In this document: in pieces, positions 26,317-34,735 of the stretch
Layout: every line of letters begins with the position of its first letter
Numbering within the stretch: position 1 is the first letter of the stretch
From: Chitinophagaceae bacterium
GTDB taxonomy: Bacteria > Bacteroidota > Bacteroidia > Chitinophagales > Chitinophagaceae
Direction of reading: 5' to 3'
NCBI GenBank assembly: GCA_947447465.1
Contig: CANFKE010000020.1
Location: 1-64,000 of the forward strand
DNA: 64,000 nt
Position numbers and translations under genes: made by a program
The notes under the pieces: model-generated
What the model saw: the letters and a program-made list of their open reading frames with translations, nothing else
What the model was told of the DNA's origin: nothing
The model's database searches: none

Positions 26317-27192
26317 ATGACCATTTTTCCCGGAGATATTAAGACATCACAATTACATGCCTACTTGCTGGGGTCTGTAGCGCCACGTCCTATTTGTTTC
26401 GCAAGTACGATAGATAATGAAGGTAATTCTAATTTGTCTCCATTTAGTTTCTTCAATGTGTTCGGGTCAAAACCTCCGATCTTGATATTTTCTCCTGCTC
26501 GCAGAGTAAGGGACAATACCATCAAACATACCTTGGAGAATGTTTACGAAACTCAGGAGGTGGTGATCAATATTGTCAATTACAATATTGTTCAGCAGAT
26601 GAATTTGAGTAGCTGTGAATATCCTAAGGGTGTTGATGAATTCACTAAGGCGGGTTTTACTCCTGTTAAGTCTGATATAGTAAAGCCTTTCCGCGTCAAG
26701 GAATCGCCGGTGCAGTTGGAATGTAAGGTGATGCGGGTGATTGAGACAGGTAAAGAGGGTGGTGCTGCCAACCTGATCATTTGTGAGGTGGTATGCATGC
26801 ATATCAATGATGAAGTGTTGAATGAGAATGGTCAGATAGATCCTAATAAAATAGATCTTGTCGCACGTATGGGTGGTGATTATTATTGCAGAGCATCGGG
26901 TAGTGCTGTGTTTGAGGTCAGTAAACCCAATACTGCTTTAGGAATAGGTGTAGATGCATTGCCGGGGCATATCCGAAACAGTCGTGTTCTTACTGGTAAT
27001 AATCTGGGTATGCTGGGCAACAGCACTGCGGTACCGGTAGTAGCAGAATTGCTCCACGATACACGTTTTGCAGAGATACTTAAAACCCATACTCACGATG
27101 CAGAGGCGCGTAAGACCGCTCTTCATCAGTATGCTAAAGAATTATTGGATAGCGGTAATGTAGATACTGCATGGCAGGTTTTGCTGGCGTAA
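26317..27192 (+). CDS. Flavin reductase-like FMN-binding protein
   Basis: 291 residues from ATG 26317. Split-barrel flavin reductase domain: SVAPRPICFASTIDNEGNSN, LSPFSFFNVFGSKPPILIF and the ENVYETQEVVINIV region, all typical of DIM6/NTAB-type flavoproteins. The C-terminal 90 residues form an extension (GIGVDALPGHIRNS...) also usual in Bacteroidota homologues. It would bind FMN and either reduce it with NAD(P)H or use it for an unknown substrate. Single gene; an imperfect -7-like TACTTTTAC is about 20 bases upstream. Confidence 0.85.
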   Translation: MTIFPGDIKTSQLHAYLLGSVAPRPICFASTIDNEGNSNLSPFSFFNVFGSKPPILIFSPARRVRDNTIKHTLENVYETQEVVINIVNYNIVQQMNLSSCEYPKGVDEFTKAGFTPVKSDIVKPFRVKESPVQLECKVMRVIETGKEGGAANLIICEVVCMHINDEVLNENGQIDPNKIDLVARMGGDYYCRASGSAVFEVSKPNTALGIGVDALPGHIRNSRVLTGNNLGMLGNSTAVPVVAELLHDTRFAEILKTHTHDAEARKTALHQYAKELLDSGNVDTAWQVLLA

Positions 27193-27220
27193 TAATAAAG
27201 GAGATTAGATATTTATTTTC

Positions 27221-27246
27221 AAGGGAATTGCGCAAGTGATTCCCTT
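27221..27246. terminator. Hairpin between convergent genes
   Basis: 8-bp stem AAGGGAAT/ATTCCCTT (27221-27228 with 27239-27246) followed by T on the plus strand. The rest of 27193-27379 shows nothing else. Confidence 0.7.
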
Positions 27247-27379
27247 TTTAATTTAGAGCCGCTGTCGATTCACTTCATTGCCCAGTTAGGTTGCAAATGG
27301 TTTGTAGTAGTATGCCATCCCTCGATCACACCGCATGCCGTAGGTTCGCAACAGTTCTATTTGTGTCTGCGTTAAAGCT

Positions 27380-27751
27380 TCAAACTGTGTTATTTGCTTT
27401 TTTAGAGAATGTAAATGCTCCGCTTGTTTTATCAAACGAGACGTCGGGTAAGTTTATCTTCAATTGCTGTGACAGGGCTTTTATGGTGGCATATTTAACA
27501 ACAGTATCGTTTGTATCCACTGGTCGCCACTTCATAACTTCAATATCGATTTCCAGTTTTCCTTTATTTGCTTTGGTGAAATAGTCGAAAAAAATGGAGG
27601 AAGCCTCCTCCACAGCTACCTGCCACCGATGATCACCTGTATAATGAACAATTAACTGAGAGGGGGCCAACTCATCGTAATTACAATTGGTTGAAATTTC
27701 ACAATAGTAACCCCTATTATTTGCCTGTTCTTTAAATAAGAATATATTCAT
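27380..27751 (-). CDS. Protein of unknown function
   Basis: 123 residues, no signal peptide or membrane helix. Alternating beta and helix pattern; WQVAVEEASSIFFDYF and LEIDIEVMKWRPVDTND are the most regular parts. No family recognised. It begins 1 base after the stop of the acetyltransferase gene, so it belongs to the same leftward operon. Confidence 0.55.
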   Translation of the reverse strand: MNIFLFKEQANNRGYYCEISTNCNYDELAPSQLIVHYTGDHRWQVAVEEASSIFFDYFTKANKGKLEIDIEVMKWRPVDTNDTVVKYATIKALSQQLKINLPDVSFDKTSGAFTFSKKANNTV

Positions 27752-27752
27752 C

Positions 27753-28307
27753 TTAATTTACCCCTTTTAGTCTTTGCCACTCTTCTCTTGTTATCCTGAA
27801 CACATCCACCTCCTTATCTCGGAACATAACGCCCTTTTCGCTTAGTGTCATACCGTTACGTTTGGCTACATTCTTTGATTGGAAATTCAGTGGGTGAATG
27901 ATGGAGATAACTGAGTCGGCTTGTTCGTTTTCAAAGGCATAGTCTCTGAACATTTGTGCCGCCTCGCTGGTATAGCCGAGACCCCAGTTTTTACGGAACA
28001 AGTGATAGCCAATTTCTACTTCACTAACATCGTTTACTTCCTGTAGCAGCAGTCCGCAAAGGCCTATGAATTCGCCTGTTCCTTTGTGTATCAGTGCTTG
28101 CAGTCCATAGCGTTGTTCTCTATATCGCTTTATGCTGAATGCAATCCAATGTTTTGTCCAGTCTTCGTAGCTAAGGCCTGCATCATTGGGCATAAAAGTG
28201 GTAGCAATGGGGTCTGTTACAAATTTCATCCATATAGCCGCATCCTCTGGCTTTAGAAAGCGCGTGTGTAAACGTTCGGTTTCAAGCCCGTCGGTATAGA
28301 TGTACAT
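27753..28307 (-). CDS. GNAT acetyltransferase, RimJ/RimL type
   Basis: 184 residues. Acetyl-CoA-binding GNAT fold: LETERLHTRFLKPEDAAIW at the N-terminus, FIGLCGLLLQEVNDVSEVEIGYHLFRKNWGLGYTSEAA (beta-4 and the acetyl-CoA loop), then IIHPLNFQSKNVAKRNGM. This subgroup modifies N-terminal amino groups of proteins or small amines; the substrate is unknown. Lies in an operon-like run behind the DUF1569 gene with a palindromic repeat between them. Confidence 0.88.
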   Translation of the reverse strand: MYIYTDGLETERLHTRFLKPEDAAIWMKFVTDPIATTFMPNDAGLSYEDWTKHWIAFSIKRYREQRYGLQALIHKGTGEFIGLCGLLLQEVNDVSEVEIGYHLFRKNWGLGYTSEAAQMFRDYAFENEQADSVISIIHPLNFQSKNVAKRNGMTLSEKGVMFRDKEVDVFRITREEWQRLKGVN

Positions 28308-28335
28308 AGAAATTCAGTTTGGGTTTGTCATTGCA

Positions 28336-28368
28336 CCTCCCTCTCCTTTGGAGAGGGCCGGGGTGAGG
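28336..28368. repeat. REP-like palindrome with GGGGTGAGG tail
   Basis: 8-bp palindrome CCCTCTCC-TTT-GGAGAGGG (28339-28357) followed by CCGGGGTGAGG. It is GC-rich against its surroundings and lies between two co-directional genes. The sequence resembles a palindrome found scattered in many Bacteroidota genomes; only one copy is in this window. Confidence 0.6.
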
Positions 28369-28371
28369 CTC

Positions 28372-28839
28372 TTATTCTACTCCAAACTGTCTTAAATGAT
28401 GGGTGCTGTGTTTGTATAATAATTGCAGTTGCTGCTCAAAATTCAAATGCCCGAAAAACGGGTTAGCCATTGTTTTATCCGGTGCTTGTGAGTATGTATT
28501 TATGAAGTGATCCACTTCTCCTTGCAGTTCTGCTATTGCTGCTTCGTGGCTTTCATTGCGAACCGGTGGTGGGGTATCAGACATCAGCACATTGGGTGTA
28601 TTCTCTTTGAATGGCTTGTCGCTTGCTAGGAATGCCTGCATTCGGGGTATCATCTCAGCATCGGTAACAATTTCCATGTGCGTTCTGCCATTGGCAATAC
28701 GCACATAATCACTCATGTGCTCTATCATCTGCTGCACATTCATCTTGCCCCATTTAGGAGTTGTATCTGCAGGGATCTGCGCCAGTTTTTGGGCATATTC
28801 GTGTTGCAGAAAGTGTGCTTTATCAATTGTACTTTCCAT
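28372..28839 (-). CDS. DUF1569/DinB-like helical bundle protein
   Basis: 155 residues. The spacing of WGKMNVQQMIEHMSDYV, a central loop with RNESHEAAIAELQGEVDHFI, and a C-terminal FGHLNFEQQLQLLYKHSTHHLRQFG resembles DinB-superfamily/DUF1569 proteins, in which three histidines (here H37-region, H142-region and H147-region) bind a metal. These are probable metal-dependent transferases with unknown substrate. Starts 21 bases after the MoxR stop, probably in one operon. Confidence 0.75.
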   Translation of the reverse strand: MESTIDKAHFLQHEYAQKLAQIPADTTPKWGKMNVQQMIEHMSDYVRIANGRTHMEIVTDAEMIPRMQAFLASDKPFKENTPNVLMSDTPPPVRNESHEAAIAELQGEVDHFINTYSQAPDKTMANPFFGHLNFEQQLQLLYKHSTHHLRQFGVE

Positions 28840-28860
28840 GAGAAAGGGATATTAGTAAGT

Positions 28861-29826
28861 TTAGAGTAATTGTTTGATCAGGTTTTCCTGCAGCATACCT
28901 TCTGCCTCTGCCTTATAATTCCTCAGCACTCTGTGACGGAGTACTGGCAGGGCCATGGCTTTAACATCTTCAATGTCAGGTGAGTATTTTCCTCTCAATA
29001 AGGCATGACATTTTGCACCAAGTATAAGGTATTGAGATGCGCGCGGACCTGCTCCGTAAGCTATGAATTGATTGGCTATTGGCGAAGCTCCTGCTGTGTT
29101 GGGGCGTGTCTTCTGTACCAAACCTACCGCATATTCCAGTACATTATCAGGCACGGGTACACGTCTTACAAGATCCTGAAATGCAAGAATGTCTTCTGCA
29201 CTCAGCACCTTTTCTATTTCCATAGTAGCAGCACCTGTAGTGCTTTTTACTATACGCACTTCTTCAGCAAAACTCGGATAGTCTAGTGTTATCTGAAACA
29301 TGAAACGATCCAGTTGTGCTTCAGGCAAAGGATATGTTCCTTCTTGTTCAATAGGGTTCTGTGTAGCCAGTACAAAGAATGGTGCGGGTAGTTTATACAA
29401 CACACCTCCTGCAGTAATATTGCGCTCCTGCATGGCTTCGAGAAGTGCAGCCTGTGTTTTAGGTGGCGTTCGATTGATTTCATCTGCCAATACTATGTTG
29501 GCAAATAATGGTCCCTTTATAAAGTGAAACTGACGTTGTTCGTTGAGTATTTCTGCCCCTGTAATATCACTTGGCATCAGATCGGGCGTAAACTGAATGC
29601 GTTTGAAAGACAGGTGAAGTGCATCTGCGATCGTCTTCACCAATAAAGTTTTTGCCAACCCCGGTACACCCACCAGAAGGCTATGACCATTACATAGAAT
29701 TGAGATGATCAGCTTTTCTACAACATCGTCTTGCCCAACTATTACTGTTCCTATTGCTTTGCGTAATCCTGCAACACTTTCCTTGAGCGCGTTTGCCGCC
29801 TCTATATCATTTGTGTATGACTGCAT
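28861..29826 (-). CDS. MoxR-family AAA+ ATPase
   Basis: 321 residues. Walker A GVPGLAKTLLVK, Walker B VLADEINRTPPKTQAALLEAMQE, sensor 1 FVLATQNPIEQEGTYPLPEAQLDRF and C-terminal lid. MoxR proteins act as chaperones that assemble or activate enzyme complexes, usually together with a DUF58 protein and VWA-domain proteins. Those partners are absent here: downstream come DUF1569, acetyltransferase and an unknown gene. It shares a 70-base divergent promoter region with the MazG-like gene. Confidence 0.93.
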   Translation of the reverse strand: MQSYTNDIEAANALKESVAGLRKAIGTVIVGQDDVVEKLIISILCNGHSLLVGVPGLAKTLLVKTIADALHLSFKRIQFTPDLMPSDITGAEILNEQRQFHFIKGPLFANIVLADEINRTPPKTQAALLEAMQERNITAGGVLYKLPAPFFVLATQNPIEQEGTYPLPEAQLDRFMFQITLDYPSFAEEVRIVKSTTGAATMEIEKVLSAEDILAFQDLVRRVPVPDNVLEYAVGLVQKTRPNTAGASPIANQFIAYGAGPRASQYLILGAKCHALLRGKYSPDIEDVKAMALPVLRHRVLRNYKAEAEGMLQENLIKQLL

Positions 29827-29896
29827 TGTTTCTAAAGTCTTTTTATAAAGAAAGGGAAAGTTCTATTATTTTGCGGTAACAAACAAATACTTTAAC

Positions 29897-30229
29897 GTGG
29901 ATGTAACTATAAGGCAGGCCCAGCAACAGGTTGATGCTTGGATAAAGACAATAGGTGTTCGCTATTTCAACGAACTTACCAATCTGGGCATATTGATGGA
30001 GGAAGTAGGGGAGCTGTCACGCATCATGGTGCGTAAATACGGAGAACAGTCTTTTAAGGAAAGTGATAAGCAAAAAGACTTGGCTGATGAAATGGCCGAT
30101 GTTTTATGGGTGCTGATGTGTCTTGCCAACCAGACAGGAGTGGATCTTACAGATGCACTCGAAAAGAACTTCGAGAAAAAAAACATACGTGATGCTACCC
30201 GGCATCTGGATAATGATAAGTTGAAATGA
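29897..30229 (+). CDS. MazG-like nucleotide pyrophosphohydrolase
   Basis: 110 residues, a single MazG-like domain. The metal site is ILMEEVGELSRIM (ExxE) and KDLADEMADVLWVLMCLAN (DExxD). Such small proteins hydrolyse non-canonical NTPs to NMP and pyrophosphate. The start is GTG 29897; no in-frame ATG precedes the conserved helix. Divergent from moxR. Confidence 0.88.
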   Translation: MDVTIRQAQQQVDAWIKTIGVRYFNELTNLGILMEEVGELSRIMVRKYGEQSFKESDKQKDLADEMADVLWVLMCLANQTGVDLTDALEKNFEKKNIRDATRHLDNDKLK

Positions 30230-30289
30230 TATATTGTCGTCATATTTTGATGCTCCTTCCTGAAAAATTGATACGTATATCACAAAAAG

Positions 30290-30321
30290 TTTGATTCAGA
30301 TGGTAAGAATTTGTACTTTTG
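30290..30321 (+). promoter_or_regulatory. Distal rplS promoter (TTTG N20 TACTTTTG)
   Basis: -33 TTTG at 30290-30293 and exact -7 TACTTTTG at 30314-30321, spacer 20. It is followed by GCAGTCC, as is the proximal promoter. It would give a leader of about 120 bases. Confidence 0.72.
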
Positions 30322-30396
30322 CAGTCCAATTCTTATTAATAACCCGATTGTGGGTAAATAATATACATTTACTGAATTATTTTTTGTGAAAAATGA

Positions 30397-30425
30397 TTGG
30401 TGAAATGATTTTATTATTACCTTTG
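30397..30425 (+). promoter_or_regulatory. Proximal rplS promoter (TTG N18 TACCTTTG)
   Basis: -33 TTG at 30397-30399 and exact -7 TACCTTTG at 30418-30425, followed by GCAGTCC; leader about 19 bases to ATG 30448. Confidence 0.72.
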
Positions 30426-30447
30426 CAGTCCCAAAATAAATTAACAA

Positions 30448-30834
30448 ATGGAAGCAGTAGCTTTTGTACACGAGCAACTAACCGGTAAGAAAGAATTCCC
30501 GAAATTCAAAGCAGGTGATAATATCACGGTTAATTATAAAATCATAGAAGGTAATAAGGAACGTATCCAGTCTTTCAAAGGCGATGTTCTGAAGCGTCAG
30601 GGAACCGGAGCAACAGCTACTTTCACTGTTCGTAAAATATCTGATGGTGTAGGCGTTGAGCGTTTATTCCCGATCTTCTCTCCAAATATCGATTCTATCA
30701 TTCTGAATAAGTCTGGTCGTGTTCGTCGTGCTAAGTTGTTTTACCTTCGTGAGCGTTCAGGTAAGTCTGCACGTATCAAGGAAAAGAAGCAGCTTGTTGG
30801 TGCTGGTAAGAAAGATAAGAAAGCAGCTAAGTAA
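30448..30834 (+). CDS. rplS: 50S ribosomal protein L19
   Basis: 128 residues. L19 lies at the interface between the subunits. Clear family sequence: [51 protein letters not shown] and [21 protein letters not shown]. The Lys/Ala-rich tail extends the usual 115-residue protein slightly. It stands alone with two promoters and a terminator; the rimM and trmD genes, often in one operon with it in other bacteria, are about 11 kb away at 41.7-42.9 kb. Confidence 0.98.
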   Translation: MEAVAFVHEQLTGKKEFPKFKAGDNITVNYKIIEGNKERIQSFKGDVLKRQGTGATATFTVRKISDGVGVERLFPIFSPNIDSIILNKSGRVRRAKLFYLRERSGKSARIKEKKQLVGAGKKDKKAAK

Positions 30835-30854
30835 TATTTATAAATATATTCCGG

Positions 30855-30882
30855 AAAGGGTACGTTATGCAACGTACCCTTT
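30855..30882 (+). terminator. Intrinsic terminator of rplS
   Basis: Perfect 12-bp stem AAAGGGTACGTT/AACGTACCCTTT, loop ATGC, followed by T. Confidence 0.93.
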
Positions 30883-30972
30883 TTCTGTTTTCATAAATTG
30901 ACTATTTTGTTTAAATAATTATCAATTTATTTAAACAAAATTGCTAACTTCATATTCTCAACAGATAGAAAT

Positions 30973-31659
30973 ATGAAGACGACCCTCATAATAGGTGCAA
31001 GTTCAGGTATTGGATCAGCACTAGCACAACAGCTCATTGCTGCAGGAGAACAGGTGATATGTATATCCCGAAACAGACCTGATATCGAAGGTATTGAACA
31101 CCATACTTACGATGTATTATCGGCTGAACCATTACCTGAATTGCAGACACCTTTAAGCAGTATCGTATATTGTCCGGGTAGTATCAATCTCAGGCCATTC
31201 AGGGCAATTAAAGCTGCGGATTTTTTGCAGGAGATACAGCTGAATGTTATTGGTGCCATCAATTGTATTCAGAAATATTACGCCAATCTAGCGGCATCAG
31301 ATAATGCCTCCATACTCTTGTTCAGCACTGTTGCAGTGCAAACAGGCATGCCTTTTCATTCATCTATAGCAGTTTCAAAAGGGGCTATTGAAGGGTTGAC
31401 ACGTTCACTTGCTGCAGAATTTGCGCCGAAAGTGAGGGTAAACTGTATAGCTCCATCACTCACAAATACACCTTTGGCCGATAAACTCACTAACACTCAG
31501 GCTAAATTAGATGTTGCAATCGCTCGACATCCATTGAAGAAAATTGGAGATCCTGCTCAGATAGCGACTACGGCAGCATTTTTATTATCTGATCAGGCTT
31601 CATTTATAACCGGACAGATCATTCACATAGATGGCGGCATGTCTGCTGTTCGAATCTGA
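30973..31659 (+). CDS. SDR-family oxidoreductase lacking the catalytic tyrosine
   Basis: 228 residues. Rossmann fold with the dinucleotide motif GASSGIG (8-14), catalytic-type Ser in LLFSTVA (S118), and the C-terminal PSLTNTPLADKL and FLLSDQASFITGQIIHIDGG of classical SDRs. In the YxxxK motif the lysine is present (K136) but residue 132, normally Tyr, is isoleucine (SSIAVSK). Either the enzyme uses another acid or it binds NAD(P) without the usual reduction chemistry. First gene of the photolyase cluster; the next gene starts 7 bases later. Confidence 0.87.
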   Translation: MKTTLIIGASSGIGSALAQQLIAAGEQVICISRNRPDIEGIEHHTYDVLSAEPLPELQTPLSSIVYCPGSINLRPFRAIKAADFLQEIQLNVIGAINCIQKYYANLAASDNASILLFSTVAVQTGMPFHSSIAVSKGAIEGLTRSLAAEFAPKVRVNCIAPSLTNTPLADKLTNTQAKLDVAIARHPLKKIGDPAQIATTAAFLLSDQASFITGQIIHIDGGMSAVRI

Positions 31660-31666
31660 TTTTATT

Positions 31667-32302
31667 ATGCAAAAATACAACACAGCTGATATTCTGGCAA
31701 TGGAGCAGCGTTATAGGGCTGCCTTCATCAATTCATTAGGTGGGTTCAAAAGTGGGGTGTTGGTAGGAACTGCCGATAAAAATGGGAATACTAATCTCGC
31801 CATTTTTAATTCGTTGTTTCATTTAGGTGCCAATCCGGCTCTATGCGGACTCATAATCCGACCGGATTCTGTTGCGAGACATACTTATGAGAATATTCTT
31901 GACACCGGATCATATACTATCAATCATATTCATGAAGGAATATACAAACAAGCTCATCAAACCTCTGCCAGGTATGATAGAGACAGATCTGAGTTTAATG
32001 AAACAGGGTTGACTGAACATTATGAGAATGGAATAGTTGCTCCTTTTGTTGCAGAGAGTAAGGTCAGATTTGCTCTCGAGTTTGCCGAGTGTCATGAACT
32101 GAAGATCAATGGCACTATTTTAATGATCGGTAAGATCATAAAGGTAATGTTGCCTGATGATTGTGTATTACCTGATGGCTTTATTGATATAGAAAGGGCC
32201 GGAACTATTACAGTTTCAGGGCTCGATAGTTATCATACTACCAACAGATTGTCAAGGCTTAGCTATGCTAAACCTGATGTTGCATTAACTGAAGTATCTT
32301 GA
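31667..32302 (+). CDS. Flavin reductase-like FMN-binding protein
   Basis: 211 residues from ATG 31667. Split-barrel flavin-binding domain: [45 protein letters not shown], a tight match to the flavin reductase-like family. In this cluster it may provide reduced flavin for the photolyase/cryptochrome; that is inference from position. Its stop TGA overlaps the TTG start of the photolyase gene. Confidence 0.85.
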   Translation: MQKYNTADILAMEQRYRAAFINSLGGFKSGVLVGTADKNGNTNLAIFNSLFHLGANPALCGLIIRPDSVARHTYENILDTGSYTINHIHEGIYKQAHQTSARYDRDRSEFNETGLTEHYENGIVAPFVAESKVRFALEFAECHELKINGTILMIGKIIKVMLPDDCVLPDGFIDIERAGTITVSGLDSYHTTNRLSRLSYAKPDVALTEVS

Positions 32303-33735
32303 AGCAATTGGTCAACATAGTGTGGTACAAGCGCGACCTGAGGTTTACAGATCATGAACCTTTGTTCAATGCAACAAAGCAAGGTATCCCTGTGTTGTTG
32401 ATCTATTGTTTTGAGCCATCATTGATGGCATATCCTGATTGCGACGTAAGGCATCTGCGATTCATCTGGCAATCCTTGCAAGAGATGCAGGAGCGGTTAG
32501 TTTCAATAAATGGTAAGCTTTACATCTTTCACAATGAGGTCATTTCGGTCTTTTCAGCCTTAGCAGCGCAATACGAGATCAATGGTATCTATTCTTCGGT
32601 AGAAACAGGTAACAACGTATCTTTTCAGAGAGATAAAAATGTAGCTGCTTTTTGCAGGCGTAATCACATTGCTTGGAACGAATATCAAACTGCAGGTGTA
32701 ATTAGAAAACTGGCAGATAGAGGAAAGTGGGCAAAGAGATGGGCAGATAAAATGACGTCTCCGACAAGCATAGTTGATGAAAGGATGATAACCTGCGTTG
32801 TTTTAGATGAAGGATGCTATAACTTGTTGAAAGGTGCAGCATTGCCCGAAAGTGTAACTCAACCGGATAATAATTTTCAACCCGGCGGAGAATCTTGGGC
32901 GTGGAAGTATCTCGATACCTTTGTAAAAGACAGGGCTGAAAACTATAGCAGGCATATTTCCAAACCACAGCTCAGCCGCCGATCTTGCAGTAGGTTATCT
33001 CCATATTTGGCTTGGGGAAATATTTCCATGATGATGGTATATCAATATACCATGCAGCACCATGAGTCAAGCAAACACAAGCGTGCATTGAGCAATTTTA
33101 TTTCTCGTTTATATTGGCATTGTCATTTTATTCAGAAGTTCGAAAGTAATTGCAGTATCGAGTTCAATAATATCAACAGATCAGTTGCCACAATAAATAA
33201 AACCAAGAACATTGGTTATATAACTGCGTGGGAAAATGGACTTACAGGTTATCCTTTGGTCGATGCTTGCATGAGATGTGTTGTGGCTACAGGGTTCATT
33301 AATTTTAGAATGAGAGCAATGGTAGTCTCTTTCTTTGTTTTTAATCTATGGCAGGATTGGCGCGATGCGGCTCATTTCTTGGCCCGTCAGTTTCTTGATT
33401 ATGAACCGGGCATCCATTACCCTCAATTACAGATGCAGGCGGGAACAACAGTTCATAATACCATCAGGATGTATAACCCTGTAAAAAATTCAAGAGAACA
33501 TGATGCGGATGGTGCATTCATTAAAAAATGGGTCCCTGAATTAAAAGTTGTTCCGTCAGACCTGATACATGAACCATGGTTACTTACAGCAATTGAGCAG
33601 CAACTATATCATTGCCAATTAGGAATTGATTATCCTTTACCGATTGTTCCTTTGAGTGATAGTCGCAAACACGCAAGCGATATTGTTTACAATAATAGAA
33701 ATACATCAAAGTCATCCTTAAAAACAACAGAATGA
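32299..33735 (+). CDS. Cryptochrome/deoxyribodipyrimidine photolyase family protein
   Basis: 478 residues. The N-terminal photolyase domain ([20 protein letters not shown]) would hold an antenna chromophore; the C-terminal FAD domain has [14 protein letters not shown], the [24 protein letters not shown] segment and [29 protein letters not shown]. It repairs UV-made pyrimidine dimers or senses blue light; the family branch cannot be fixed by eye. The start is TTG 32299, overlapping the previous stop; an ATG start at a conserved position is absent. Ends with ATGA overlap into tspO. Confidence 0.93.
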   Translation: MKQLVNIVWYKRDLRFTDHEPLFNATKQGIPVLLIYCFEPSLMAYPDCDVRHLRFIWQSLQEMQERLVSINGKLYIFHNEVISVFSALAAQYEINGIYSSVETGNNVSFQRDKNVAAFCRRNHIAWNEYQTAGVIRKLADRGKWAKRWADKMTSPTSIVDERMITCVVLDEGCYNLLKGAALPESVTQPDNNFQPGGESWAWKYLDTFVKDRAENYSRHISKPQLSRRSCSRLSPYLAWGNISMMMVYQYTMQHHESSKHKRALSNFISRLYWHCHFIQKFESNCSIEFNNINRSVATINKTKNIGYITAWENGLTGYPLVDACMRCVVATGFINFRMRAMVVSFFVFNLWQDWRDAAHFLARQFLDYEPGIHYPQLQMQAGTTVHNTIRMYNPVKNSREHDADGAFIKKWVPELKVVPSDLIHEPWLLTAIEQQLYHCQLGIDYPLPIVPLSDSRKHASDIVYNNRNTSKSSLKTTE

Positions 33736-34208
33736 GCATAACTAAAGTCCTCATATTCATAGCATGTATTACTGTGACCTTAGCAGTTGGCGGCATTGCG
33801 GGCGTTGCAACGGCAACAAGTATTAATAACTGGTATGTATATCTTCAAAAACCATGGTTCAATCCACCTAATTATCTTTTCGGGCCTGTGTGGACTATTC
33901 TTTATTTGTTGATGGGCATTTCATTCTTTATGATTCTTACAACCTTATCAACAGCTAAAAAACGTACATCAGCAGTGGCCGTGTTTGGTATTCAGTTGGC
34001 GCTAAACTTTGCATGGAGTTTTATATTTTTTAAATACCATCAGTTAGGTTGGGCATTGGTAGAGATAATAGCAATGTGGATAAGCATATTTACCATGATC
34101 ATAGTATTCTCACGTATAAATAAGATAGCTGCCATAATGCAAATACCATACATTTCATGGGTCTCATTCGCAACATTACTAAATCTCGCAATCTGGAGAC
34201 TGAATTGA
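33732..34208 (+). CDS. tspO: TspO/MBR-family membrane protein
   Basis: 158 residues, five predicted membrane helices. Family motifs [21 protein letters not shown] and [11 protein letters not shown] (tryptophan-rich cavity) are present. Bacterial TspO binds porphyrins and takes part in light- and oxidative-stress responses, which fits its overlap (ATGA) with a photolyase/cryptochrome gene. Confidence 0.93.
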   Translation: MSITKVLIFIACITVTLAVGGIAGVATATSINNWYVYLQKPWFNPPNYLFGPVWTILYLLMGISFFMILTTLSTAKKRTSAVAVFGIQLALNFAWSFIFFKYHQLGWALVEIIAMWISIFTMIIVFSRINKIAAIMQIPYISWVSFATLLNLAIWRLN

Positions 34209-34210
34209 TA

Positions 34211-34369
34211 ATGAAAATGATCAAAAAATCTGACCTGCCCTCAAAAGTGTGTATCACATGTGGAAGGTCATTCACCTGGAGAAAAAAGTGGGAAAAAGTT
34301 TGGAATGAGGTCAAATACTGCAGTGATAGATGCAGAGGTGAAAAGCAAAAGGGTAATAACAAGATCTAA
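34211..34369 (+). CDS. DUF2256 zinc-ribbon-like small protein
   Basis: 52 residues from ATG 34211, two bases after the tspO stop. KSDLPSKVCITCGRSFTWRKKWEKVW followed by KYCSDRCRGEK gives two cysteine pairs (CxxC and CxxxC) that should bind one zinc. Matches DUF2256, which is commonly linked to photolyase genes. Function unknown; a nucleic-acid-binding or assembly role is possible. Confidence 0.88.
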   Translation: MKMIKKSDLPSKVCITCGRSFTWRKKWEKVWNEVKYCSDRCRGEKQKGNNKI

Positions 34370-34387
34370 ACGATAAAGTACTGAATA

Positions 34388-34675
34388 ATGAACAAAGCAG
34401 ATTTTGAACGATTTTCCATCATAGATAAGGATCGTATCATAGAGATGGCATGGGAAGATAGAACACCATTTGAGGCAATAGAGTTTCAATTCGGCCTCTC
34501 CGAAAAAGAAGTGATTGAATTTATGAGGCTTAATTCTAAAGCCTCCAGCTTTCGTATGTGGCGCAAAAGGATGACGGCAAGGGTCACAAAACATCAACAA
34601 TTACGTGCCGGAAATGTTTTAAGATTCAAATGTTCCAGGCAAAAGATCAGCGGTAATAAAATTGCTAAAAGATAA
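34388..34675 (+). CDS. DUF2805 (TIGR03643) protein
   Basis: 95 residues. IIEMAWEDRTPFEAIEFQFGLSEKEVIEFMR forms a helix-turn-helix-like unit and SSFRMWRKRMTARVTKH completes the family signature. This protein regularly accompanies photolyase and DUF2256 genes. It may bind DNA or RNA. Last gene of the rightward cluster 30973-34675; a 23-bp perfect hairpin follows 1 base after the stop. Confidence 0.88.
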   Translation: MNKADFERFSIIDKDRIIEMAWEDRTPFEAIEFQFGLSEKEVIEFMRLNSKASSFRMWRKRMTARVTKHQQLRAGNVLRFKCSRQKISGNKIAKR

Positions 34676-34676
34676 T

Positions 34677-34728
34677 TCAATAAGCATAAAATGCCCGGCT
34701 ACCTTGCCGGGCATTTTATGCTTATTGA
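34677..34728. terminator. Very long perfect terminator hairpin
   Basis: 23-bp perfect inverted repeat (34677-34699 with 34706-34728) around a 6-base loop, the longest in the window, between the photolyase cluster and convergent doxX. Confidence 0.93.
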
Positions 34729-34735
34729 GTTTATG

